Source: Chloroflexota bacterium
GTDB taxonomy: Bacteria; Chloroflexota; Anaerolineae; Promineifilales; Promineifilaceae
Length of the DNA stretch: 5,177 bases
NCBI GenBank assembly: GCA_008501785.1
Contig: QQUD01000566.1
Coordinates: 1-5,177 of the forward strand
Reading direction: 5' to 3'
The notes under the pieces were generated by a model. The model saw only the letters and a program-made list of their open reading frames with translations. It was not told where the DNA came from and did not search any database. Of the stretch, positions 1 through 4,645 are shown in pieces. Made by a program: the position numbers and the translations under genes. Every line of letters begins with the position of its first letter. Position 1 is the stretch's first letter.

Positions 1-375
1 CATGAAATGATTGTGTATCACAACGAAACGCAGCGGCACTATTTGACGGTGAGCGATGTAGACCGCGTGTTGGAACGGATTGTGGAGCGGGGTGAAGCTC
101 ATTTCAAATACATTTGGGCCGAATCGTCTGAAGAAGAGCGCCTTGTTTTGCAGGGACTGACGGAGACTTTGGTGGGTGCAGACAGTGCTCATGTTAACAA
201 GCTGTGTGATTTTCTTGGCAGTCGTGGTTATGAATCGGATAACAAGTGGCAGCAGGCGTTGGCTGCACTGGAAGGGCGCGATATTCTGACGCGACCGTCT
301 GCCAAGAGCCAACTGTATCGCTTTAAGGTGGATATTATTCGGCTGTGGATTGATCGAACACGGCCGTCGTTGTAG
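1..375 (+). CDS. C-terminal part of a probable AAA/STAND-type ATPase (5' end outside window)
   Basis: The frame is open from the first base (H-E-M-I-V...), so the ATG at 7 is probably an internal methionine and the gene begins upstream of the window. About 124 residues are visible, ending at TAG 373-375. They are soluble and mostly helical. The segment starting LTVSDVDRVLERIVERGE, then EEERLVLQGLTETL, then a DNKWQQALAALEGRDIL stretch and a closing YRFKVDIIRLWIDR, resembles the winged-helix-like tail that follows the NTPase domain in many bacterial AAA and STAND ATPases. The end pattern 'short helix, RDIL, Y-R-F-x-V-x-x-x-R-L-W' is the main support. No Walker A or B motif can be seen because that part would lie outside the window. 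The family call is pattern recognition only, and the protein could instead be another winged-helix regulator. The gene is codirectional with the methyltransferase, but 161 bp of repeats separate them. Confidence 0.55.
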   Translation, partial: HEMIVYHNETQRHYLTVSDVDRVLERIVERGEAHFKYIWAESSEEERLVLQGLTETLVGADSAHVNKLCDFLGSRGYESDNKWQQALAALEGRDILTRPSAKSQLYRFKVDIIRLWIDRTRPSL

Positions 376-383
376 GCAAGTGA

Positions 384-421
384 CACAGAGTTGCACGGAG
401 ACTGCACAGAGGCTCACAGGG
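384..421. repeat. Four CACRGRG heptamers at 10-11 bp spacing
   Basis: Heptamers CACAGAG, CACGGAG, CACAGAG and CACAGGG begin at 384, 394, 405 and 415. The spacing of 10, 11 and 10 bp is close to one helical turn. They start 9 bp after the stop codon of the upstream gene and run into a purine-rich stretch (GAGGAGAGAGGGGG) up to about 437. Short CACAGAG-type repeats are common in intergenic DNA of some large environmental bacterial genomes, so this may be a degenerate dispersed repeat and not a protein-binding array. Confidence 0.5.
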
Positions 422-440
422 AGGAGAGAGGGGGAGACAA

Positions 441-450
441 AACGGCCGTT
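441..450. repeat. AACGGCCGTT palindrome, intergenic copy 1
   Basis: This is a perfect 10-bp palindrome lying 13 bp before the first copy of the 59-bp repeat. It is one of five perfect decamers in the window. The others are at 3093-3102, 4084-4093, 4234-4243 and 4915-4924. The shared core CGGCCG occurs 12 times in the window. Confidence 0.8.
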
Positions 451-463
451 TTCCACTTAAAAC

Positions 464-522
464 AAGAAAAATGGTCGGAGACCAAAGAAGAAGAGTGGCG
501 CGGTCTGGAGACCGGCCAGAGC
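464..522 (+). repeat. 59-bp two-hairpin dispersed repeat, copy 1
   Basis: This copy aligns without gaps to 3132-3190, with about 51 of 59 positions identical. It contains two stem-loops. The first is TGGTC-GGA-GACCA at 472-484. The second, at 496-518, is TGGC, a bulged G, CGGTC, loop TGGA, GACCG, GCCA. The two stems resemble each other (GGTC..GACC), suggesting an internal duplication. In the other copy the substitutions in the paired regions keep both stems intact. The repeat also supplies an ATG at 471 that extends the methyltransferase frame by 22 residues. That extension is best read as repeat-derived, not as real protein. Confidence 0.8.
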
Positions 523-536
523 GACTGAAATTACAA

Positions 537-1244
537 ATGAGTACACAATACAATCAAGCAACAGCATTTCACTACGCATCTTATCGTCCACCATTGCACA
601 GCATGATTTTGGAATATGTGCTTTCTAGCGAAGATAGATTTAACAATGGATTAGATGTTGGATGCGGAACGGGCTATTCGGCAATCGCCTTGTCAAAGTA
701 TTGTGAGCACGTTTATGGTGTTGAGCCAAGTTTATCTATGCTTGAAAAGGCGAGTCCACACCATAAAATAACCTATCAGCAAGGTTCAGGTGCAGATTTG
801 CCACTGCCAGACAAATCGATTGATGTTGTCACCTTTGCCGGTTCGCTTTTCTACGCAAAATCTGATGAATTGGTGAAAGAACTCAAAAGAGTTTACCAAA
901 ACCAAGCTGTCGTAATTCCATACGATTTTGAGGTGTTATTGGATGATGTCTTGCGGCAATTTGGCATCCGTTTGGAAGAAACTGCGTCAGATTATGACCA
1001 TACGGTTAATTTATCTGGATGTGAAGATTTTCAAGAAATGTTGGTTTCCAAAGAACGAATTAATTTAGAGGTAACACCCATTGAAATGGCTCATTTGCTG
1101 TTGGCTTCTTCTCCCATTTATCAAGCGATTGTGAAAAATTATAATACTGCAAATCCATTTTCCAATTTAGTGAAAGAGCTTGAGGAAAATGAAACGCAGC
1201 ATTATCTGAAAGCAAATATCTTTTTTTCTAAGTACCTACTGTAA
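537..1244 (+). CDS. Class I SAM-dependent methyltransferase (Methyltransf_11/25 type)
   Basis: The 235-residue protein starts with MSTQYNQATAFHYASYRP. Residues 39-48 (LDVGCGTGYS) form the glycine-rich SAM-binding motif I. E63 in VYGVEPS is the expected acidic residue contacting the SAM ribose. D87 in GADLPLP and the following SIDVVTFAGSLFY (94-106) match motifs II/III of the Rossmann-type fold. The C-terminal half is less recognisable, so the substrate (small molecule, lipid or protein) cannot be told. The frame is open back to an ATG at 471, but those 22 codons lie in a dispersed repeat, so I chose the ATG at 537; it has no clear Shine-Dalgarno site. The last third is AT-rich: the 60-bp lines I counted at 1081 and 1141 are about 35-37% GC, against about 52-53% in two neighbouring-gene lines. 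This hints at a different origin. It is convergent with the SDR gene, with 4 bp between stops. Confidence 0.85.
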   Translation: MSTQYNQATAFHYASYRPPLHSMILEYVLSSEDRFNNGLDVGCGTGYSAIALSKYCEHVYGVEPSLSMLEKASPHHKITYQQGSGADLPLPDKSIDVVTFAGSLFYAKSDELVKELKRVYQNQAVVIPYDFEVLLDDVLRQFGIRLEETASDYDHTVNLSGCEDFQEMLVSKERINLEVTPIEMAHLLLASSPIYQAIVKNYNTANPFSNLVKELEENETQHYLKANIFFSKYLL

Positions 1245-1248
1245 CCGT

Positions 1249-1953
1249 TTACCCCAGAACTTTGAAATCTTGGGCGGCGTAGAAACGACCCGTGGGGCCA
1301 TTATCATCCAGTAATGCAGGAACCAATGCGCCGGGTAGGACTGTTTCTACTTCATCCCATGCATTTGGGCCGCCTAAATCTGTTTTGAGCCAGCCGGGGT
1401 CCAGGTAGTTGACCAACACATTGTCGTCTTTCAAAGCAAATGAGAGGTCTCGTGAATATTTGTCTACGGCCGCTTTTGAGACGCTGTACGGCGCCAGATT
1501 GGGCTGATCAGCAATGCCAGAGGTGAGATTGATGATACGGCCGTAACCTCTCTCTTTCATGCCAGGAGCAAAAGCATTGCACAGTTGAATGATGGCGAAC
1601 AGGTTTACCTGCATCGTTTTATGCCACGTTTCCATTGTGAATTCAAAAATGGGTGTAGATTGGTTGGAAATGGCGGCGTTGTTGTAGAGAATGTCTACGT
1701 AGCCGGGACCGGCTAACACGCCTTTGATGATTGATTGGATGCCTTCGTCTGTCGCTACATCTCCGGCGGTGACATGGGTTTTTATGTCGTATGCGGCCAA
1801 AAGTTGTTGTGTAGTTTCGGTGTGGGTGGCAAAACGGCCGTGTATAATCACATTGCAGCCGCGCTGCGCTAGACCGATTGCAATTTGCTGACCAATCCCG
1901 CGACTGGAGCCAGTGACCAGCGCCCATTTACCTGATAATTTTTGCGATTTCAT
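1249..1953 (-). CDS. Classical short-chain dehydrogenase/reductase (SDR)
   Basis: This 234-residue protein has the normal length for a classical SDR and catalyses an NAD(P)(H)-dependent oxidation or reduction of an unknown carbonyl or alcohol substrate. The motifs are complete: TGSSRGIG at 14-21 (nucleotide binding), D65 in GDV, NNAA at 91-94, and the catalytic tetrad N117, S145, Y156 and K160 (YSVSK). A PG motif follows the active site (LDPGWLKTDLGG). R18 and R40 near the cofactor ribose favour NADP(H), by family rules. The start at 1953 is set by GGAGGAAAA upstream. A longer reading from a TTG at 1986 adds 11 residues before the conserved fold and would begin beyond the Shine-Dalgarno site, so I rejected it. 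It lies 81 bp after the epimerase gene on the same strand, so cotranscription is possible. No membrane segment or signal peptide is visible; it should be cytosolic. Confidence 0.93.
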   Translation of the reverse strand: MKSQKLSGKWALVTGSSRGIGQQIAIGLAQRGCNVIIHGRFATHTETTQQLLAAYDIKTHVTAGDVATDEGIQSIIKGVLAGPGYVDILYNNAAISNQSTPIFEFTMETWHKTMQVNLFAIIQLCNAFAPGMKERGYGRIINLTSGIADQPNLAPYSVSKAAVDKYSRDLSFALKDDNVLVNYLDPGWLKTDLGGPNAWDEVETVLPGALVPALLDDNGPTGRFYAAQDFKVLG

Positions 1954-1961
1954 AACTAAGA

Positions 1962-1970
1962 TTTTCCTCC
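1962..1970 (-). promoter_or_regulatory. Ribosome-binding site of the SDR gene
   Basis: The minus strand reads GGAGGAAAA here. Its GGAGG core ends 12 nt before the ATG at 1953, which is somewhat long but still usable spacing. It decides the start codon, because the longer TTG-initiated reading would place this site inside the coding region. Confidence 0.7.
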
Positions 1971-1976
1971 GTAAAT

Positions 1977-2027
1977 CGTAGGACAAAACGTTGTTTTGTT
2001 CGGGTCAAGACAGCGTTTTGTCTTACG
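1977..2027 (-). promoter_or_regulatory. Gapped inverted repeat with alternative pairing, 5' of the SDR gene
   Basis: Arms of 14 nt at 1977-1990 and 2014-2027 match at 13 of 14 positions, and the exception (G1981 opposite T2023) is a possible wobble. A competing hairpin is also possible: ACAAAAC (1983-1989) pairs with GTTTTGT (1993-1999) across a 3-nt loop. In the minus-strand transcript the shared segment therefore has two mutually exclusive partners, and it ends only 6 nt before the SDR Shine-Dalgarno site. No T-run follows, so it does not look like a simple intrinsic terminator of the epimerase gene. A regulator's operator is another reading. What the sequence shows is the symmetry; a regulatory role is inference. 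Confidence 0.5.
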
Positions 2028-2034
2028 TGTTTTC

Positions 2035-3027
2035 CTATGATGTTAACCCTGCTTCAAAAGCCTGGATAATGGTGTCCATGCGTTCATCCAATTCTTGATC
2101 TACGATTTGTCGGGAAGGGTCTTCATCGTACCAGGCCATAATTTCTTGCACACCTTGGGCAAAGGGGATGGCAGCGACGAAGTCAGGCACAGTCCGTTTG
2201 ATTTTTGTATTGTCAAAAATCATGCTGTGCATTTTGTCACCCAATAAACCTGCACCCCACTCTGGAGCAAATTGGGCTATAAAATCAGAAGGGATATGGA
2301 CGATATTTGCCTCTACACCGGCTGCCTGAGCCACCAGTTCAAAAATTTGGTTCCAAGTAAGCAGCTCATCTGAAGTGATGTGGAAGGTTTCTCCCAAAGC
2401 GTGATTGTTACCGAGCAGCCCGACAAAAGCTTTGGCAAAATCTCGATGATGGGTCAATGTCCACAATGAGGAGCCGTCACCATGGACAATGACTTTTTTG
2501 CCGTTCCGCATACGATTGACAACTGTGTAACGGCCGTCCATTGGCAGCAGCGTTTTGTCGTAAGTGTGTGAGGGGCGCACGATGGTGATGGGGAAACCAT
2601 CCTGTCGATATGCTTGCATGAGTCGTTCTTCACAGGCGATCTTGTCCCGAGAATATGCCCAAAATGGATTGTGCAGCGGTGTGGATTCGGTGACGGGCAG
2701 TTGGACTGGCGGTGTTTGATAGGCAGAGGCAGAGCTGATGAAGATGTATTGTTTGGTACGGCCGTTAAACAACGCCAAATCCGTCTCAATATGCTCCGGT
2801 GTAAAGGCAATCCAGTTAACGATTGCATCAAATTGCTGATCACCGATTGCTTTACGCACAGATTCAGGGTCACGAATATTGCCTTTGAGGATGGTTGCTC
2901 CAGACGGAGCTTTGCGAAAGCTTTGGCTGCGGTTCAAGAGGTACAAATCAAGGCCACGTTCAATAGCCAATTCTGTGCAAGCCGAACTAATAATTCCTGT
3001 GCCACCAATGAACAATACTTTAAACAT
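2035..3027 (-). CDS. Atypical SDR: NAD-dependent epimerase/dehydratase family protein
   Basis: The 330-residue protein starts MFKVLFIGGTGIISS. GGTGIIS at 8-14 is the extended/atypical SDR dinucleotide-binding loop, followed by L31-N32-R33 at the end of the second strand. NIRD (50-53) is the conserved acidic turn. SSAS (98-101) and Y125-S-R-D-K129 supply the catalytic Ser and YxxxK. VRPSHTYD follows as the usual R-P segment. The C-terminal part (HITSDELLTWNQIFELVAQAAG) is typical of sugar-nucleotide-epimerase relatives, including the CSP41-like group that has lost or changed enzymatic function. The substrate is unknown. Two adjacent ATG codons (3030 and 3027) follow an AGGAG; the second has the better 7-nt spacing. 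The frame is open back to 3216, but that extension runs through intergenic repeats and precedes the nucleotide-binding strand, so I do not accept it. Its partner gene downstream is the SDR. Confidence 0.9.
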   Translation of the reverse strand: MFKVLFIGGTGIISSACTELAIERGLDLYLLNRSQSFRKAPSGATILKGNIRDPESVRKAIGDQQFDAIVNWIAFTPEHIETDLALFNGRTKQYIFISSASAYQTPPVQLPVTESTPLHNPFWAYSRDKIACEERLMQAYRQDGFPITIVRPSHTYDKTLLPMDGRYTVVNRMRNGKKVIVHGDGSSLWTLTHHRDFAKAFVGLLGNNHALGETFHITSDELLTWNQIFELVAQAAGVEANIVHIPSDFIAQFAPEWGAGLLGDKMHSMIFDNTKIKRTVPDFVAAIPFAQGVQEIMAWYDEDPSRQIVDQELDERMDTIIQAFEAGLTS

Positions 3028-3034
3028 CATTTTT

Positions 3035-3039
3035 CTCCT
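3035..3039 (-). promoter_or_regulatory. Ribosome-binding site of the epimerase-family gene
   Basis: The minus strand reads AGGAG, 4 nt before the ATG at 3030 and 7 nt before the ATG at 3027. It fixes the start at this double ATG and argues against the longer frame that begins at 3216. Confidence 0.75.
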
Positions 3040-3092
3040 GGGGTTGTGATGGGGTAATGATACCTCAATTGTGTTGGGGGTGGCAGAGGGGA

Positions 3093-3102
3093 AACGGCCG
3101 TT
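3093..3102. repeat. AACGGCCGTT palindrome, intergenic copy 2
   Basis: This is a perfect decamer lying 29 bp before the second 59-bp repeat copy. The first repeat copy is also preceded by such a decamer, at 13 bp, so the pair may belong to one larger degenerate repeat unit. Confidence 0.8.
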
Positions 3103-3131
3103 TCTCCCATCCGTATTCCCCATATCCGTAT

Positions 3132-3190
3132 AAGAAAAATGGTCAGAGACCAAAGGAAAAGAGTGGCACGGACAGGCGTCCGGCCAGAGC
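3132..3190 (+). repeat. 59-bp two-hairpin dispersed repeat, copy 2
   Basis: This is the second copy of the element at 464-522, in the same orientation. Hairpin 1 is TGGTC-AGA-GACCA (3140-3152), differing from copy 1 only in the loop. Hairpin 2 (3164-3186) is TGGC, a bulged A, CGGAC, loop AGGC, GTCCG, GCCA. Relative to copy 1 a T-A pair has become A-T with both sides changed, and the loop and bulge differ. This copy lies 5' of a minus-strand gene, while copy 1 lies 5' of a plus-strand gene, so its orientation relative to the genes is not constant. Confidence 0.8.
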
Positions 3191-3192
3191 AG

Positions 3193-3242
3193 TAGGATTT
3201 GTGTAGGGGCGACCATAAGGGTACGCCCCTACACAAATCCTA
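3193..3242. repeat. 19-bp perfect inverted repeat (MITE/REP-like hairpin)
   Basis: Arms 3193-3211 and 3224-3242 are exact reverse complements (TAGGATTTGTGTAGGGGCG). The inner ACC/GGT (3212-3214 with 3220-3222) can extend the stem past a bulged A. Outside, AGTA at 3191-3194 also matches TACT at 3243-3246, leaving an extra TA on the right side. The GTAGGGGCG...CGCCCCTAC core resembles palindromic repeats dispersed in other bacterial genomes, from memory and not verified here. It begins 3 bp after the 59-bp repeat. No T-run follows it on the minus strand, where it would have to terminate the sigma-BFN transcript, so a mobile or REP-like origin is more likely than an intrinsic terminator. Confidence 0.7.
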
Positions 3243-3265
3243 TACTAATTTTTCAATTTGTAATG

Positions 3266-3280
3266 AAGTGCGTCGCACCT
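3266..3280 (-). terminator. Short stem-loop after the sigma-BFN stop codon (weak candidate terminator)
   Basis: On the minus strand GTGC-GAC-GCAC, with one flanking wobble and one flanking A-T pair, forms a 6-bp stem 8 nt after the TGA at 3289-3291. The following sequence (CATTACAAATTGAAAAATT) is AT-rich but has no real U-tract. It could be a weak terminator or a short palindromic repeat of the AAGTGCGTCGCAC type. Confidence 0.3.
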
Positions 3281-3288
3281 GAAGCGGG

Positions 3289-4551
3289 TCATGTTAGCAT
3301 CGACCGCCACACCATGCCTGCATGTTTGGGGTTTTTGAGTGTGTAGTTGCCCTGAGCATCTTGGGTGAAGTCGGAAGCGGGAACACCGGTTTCGTCCATT
3401 ACGGCAGGGGCGACGGTGATGGGGATGTCCAGTCGCAGTGCGACGTTGATCGCGTCGCTGACGCGGCAGTCTACTTCCACTTTTTCGCCATTATTGCCAA
3501 GTTGTACAAACAGCGAGCCGTAATAAATGCCTTTGTGCAGGCGGCTAACTGATGCTGCTTGCAGCTTTGTGTTGCCCAGGTCGAGTAGTGTGGTGATTAA
3601 GTCGTGCGTAATCGGCCGTTCAAATTTTTTGTTGCGCAATTTTAAGGCCAACACCTCAGATTCAACAGGGCCAATCCAGATGGGCAAGATGCGGTCGCCA
3701 TCATCTTCACGCAGCAGCACAATGCGATGCGGCACGATGGGCGTGAGTGCATCTTGTACTGGCTGGCGCTGTGCGTCTGGCAGCGATTGCATGATGTCCC
3801 ACATGTGCATCATGCCGGACATGCTGAATGAAACGCCGTCTAAAAAGGTGGCGTGGTGAGCTTCTGGCAGCACGTCGAGCACTGGTTGCAAAATAGTTTG
3901 GGCATCAATCGCTGATTTTTTCTCTAACACGTCTTGAATATGAACTTGAATCATGGGTTTCTCACTTTCCGGCTGGTGGCGAGGTGGATGTACATCACCC
4001 CATTCCGGCTGCAACTTGTCTCGTAAGCGGCGACGACCCCGATGCACACGCACTTTGATGGCACTGATGGAGGCGTTGAGTTGAACGGCCGTTTCCCGAT
4101 GCGTCAATCCATCCTGATAAACTAGCAGCAGCGCTTCCCGCTCTGCTGGCGGCAAATCGGCAATCGCTTGCTGCAAACGGGCGAGGGTGAACTGCTTCTC
4201 GGTGAGTTGTTCGGGGGTGGGTTTGGGGTCGGAAACGGCCGTTTCCCATGTCTCCACCATCTCCCACGACACCAATCCCTTCGGCAGCGCCCGGTGCTGC
4301 ATCCGTGCCAGATTTAAACCAATGCCACACGTCCACGCCCGAAATCGGGCCGGATCGCGCAGCTTATCCAGACTGAGATATGCTTGCAAAAACGTCTCTT
4401 GCAGCAAATCATCGACATCGGCAGCATGGCGCACCGTTGCCAGCAGCACTCGCCGCACACGCGGCAAATGGCGCGTCACCAGCAGCGAAAACGCCGTCTT
4501 ATCACCATTAAGGCTATTCTGCACTAGCACAGCATCAGTTGGGTTCGTCAT
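3289..4551 (-). CDS. ECF-type RNA polymerase sigma factor fused to a bifunctional nuclease (BFN/DUF151) domain
   Basis: A 420-residue protein, roughly twice the length of an ordinary ECF sigma factor. Residues about 8-80 are sigma region 2, with DVDDLLQETFLQAYLSL (45-61) and the RFRAW segment (69-73) that bind core polymerase and the -10 element. Residues 123-178 are region 4, with LPPAEREALLL and the helix-turn-helix HRETAVQLNASISAIKVRVHRGRRRL that reads the -35 element. A proline-rich linker (181-199) leads to M200. Residues 276-390 are a BFN/DUF151 domain (PF02577): RIVLLREDDGDRILPIWIGPVES, ERPITHDLITTLL, then VDCRVSDAINVALRLDIPI in place of the commoner RPSDAIALA form. Family members have been reported as nucleases, so the fusion suggests a sigma factor controlled by, or coupled to, a nucleic-acid or ligand-binding module. 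Residues 210-274 are unrecognised. There is no strong Shine-Dalgarno site before the ATG at 4551. No anti-sigma gene is adjacent. Confidence 0.9.
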   Translation of the reverse strand: MTNPTDAVLVQNSLNGDKTAFSLLVTRHLPRVRRVLLATVRHAADVDDLLQETFLQAYLSLDKLRDPARFRAWTCGIGLNLARMQHRALPKGLVSWEMVETWETAVSDPKPTPEQLTEKQFTLARLQQAIADLPPAEREALLLVYQDGLTHRETAVQLNASISAIKVRVHRGRRRLRDKLQPEWGDVHPPRHQPESEKPMIQVHIQDVLEKKSAIDAQTILQPVLDVLPEAHHATFLDGVSFSMSGMMHMWDIMQSLPDAQRQPVQDALTPIVPHRIVLLREDDGDRILPIWIGPVESEVLALKLRNKKFERPITHDLITTLLDLGNTKLQAASVSRLHKGIYYGSLFVQLGNNGEKVEVDCRVSDAINVALRLDIPITVAPAVMDETGVPASDFTQDAQGNYTLKNPKHAGMVWRSMLT

Positions 4552-4570
4552 CTCTAGTTAGTAGTTGCAG

Positions 4571-4596
4571 TTCACGAGCGAAAGGTTACACGTGAA
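4571..4596. promoter_or_regulatory. TTCACG-N14-CGTGAA inverted repeat upstream of the sigma-BFN gene
   Basis: TTCACG at 4571-4576 and CGTGAA at 4591-4596 are exact inverted half-sites separated by 14 bp, about two helical turns centre to centre. They lie 20 bp before the sigma-BFN start, where an operator or promoter would be expected. The minus strand also reads TGTAACC inside the repeat, reminiscent of AAC-containing ECF -35 elements, but I cannot pair it with a convincing -10 element. Six-base half-sites can occur by chance. Confidence 0.3.
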
Positions 4597-4599
4597 GGG

Positions 4600-4643
4600 A
4601 GAGCAAGAGCTAGAGGATAATTTCTTCCTCTAGCTCTTGCTCT
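4600..4643 (-). terminator. 18-bp perfect hairpin downstream of the SUMF1-like gene
   Basis: Arms 4600-4617 and 4626-4643 are exact reverse complements around an 8-nt loop (TAATTTCT). On the minus strand the stem begins 2 nt after the TAG stop of the SUMF1-like gene at 4646-4648, the position expected of a transcription terminator. The downstream strand reads TCCCTTCACG, so the U-tract is poor and termination would rest on the very stable stem. A mobile hairpin repeat is the alternative, as the arms contain the internally repetitive AGAGCAAGAGC. Confidence 0.55.
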
Positions 4644-4645
4644 TG

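Noticed and set aside
20..45. Similar peptides N-E-T-Q-R-H-Y-L in the first gene and N-E-T-Q-H-Y-L near the methyltransferase end (about 1188-1209)
   Set aside because: The shared DNA is only about 10 bases (GAAACGCAGC), with no extended similarity around it. It is best taken as chance.
471..536. A 22-residue N-terminal extension of the methyltransferase
   Set aside because: It is encoded by the 59-bp dispersed repeat, which also occurs in a non-coding position at 3132-3190, and it precedes the conserved fold.
2614..3057. Open plus-strand frame antisense to the epimerase gene
   Set aside because: No recognisable domain and no ribosome-binding site. The opposite strand encodes a complete SDR fold.
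3031..3090. Promoter for the epimerase gene, with TATCAT as a -10 element
   Set aside because: No acceptable -35 hexamer at the right spacing, so I could not support a promoter call.
3104..3131. Imperfect tandem duplication around CCGTAT before repeat copy 2
   Set aside because: Only two short, unequal copies are present. There is too little to call a repeat.
3028..3216. A 63-residue N-terminal extension of the epimerase-family protein
   Set aside because: It runs through two intergenic repeats and lies before the nucleotide-binding strand. An AGGAG site points to the double ATG at 3030/3027.
3193..3242. Intrinsic terminator of the sigma-BFN gene
   Set aside because: The stem is strong, but no U-tract follows on the minus strand. 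The GTAGGGGCG core looks like a dispersed palindromic repeat.
4187..4561. Open plus-strand frame antisense to the sigma factor
   Set aside because: The Ser/Arg-rich translation has no family resemblance; it is the shadow of the sigma region 2 and 4 coding sequence.
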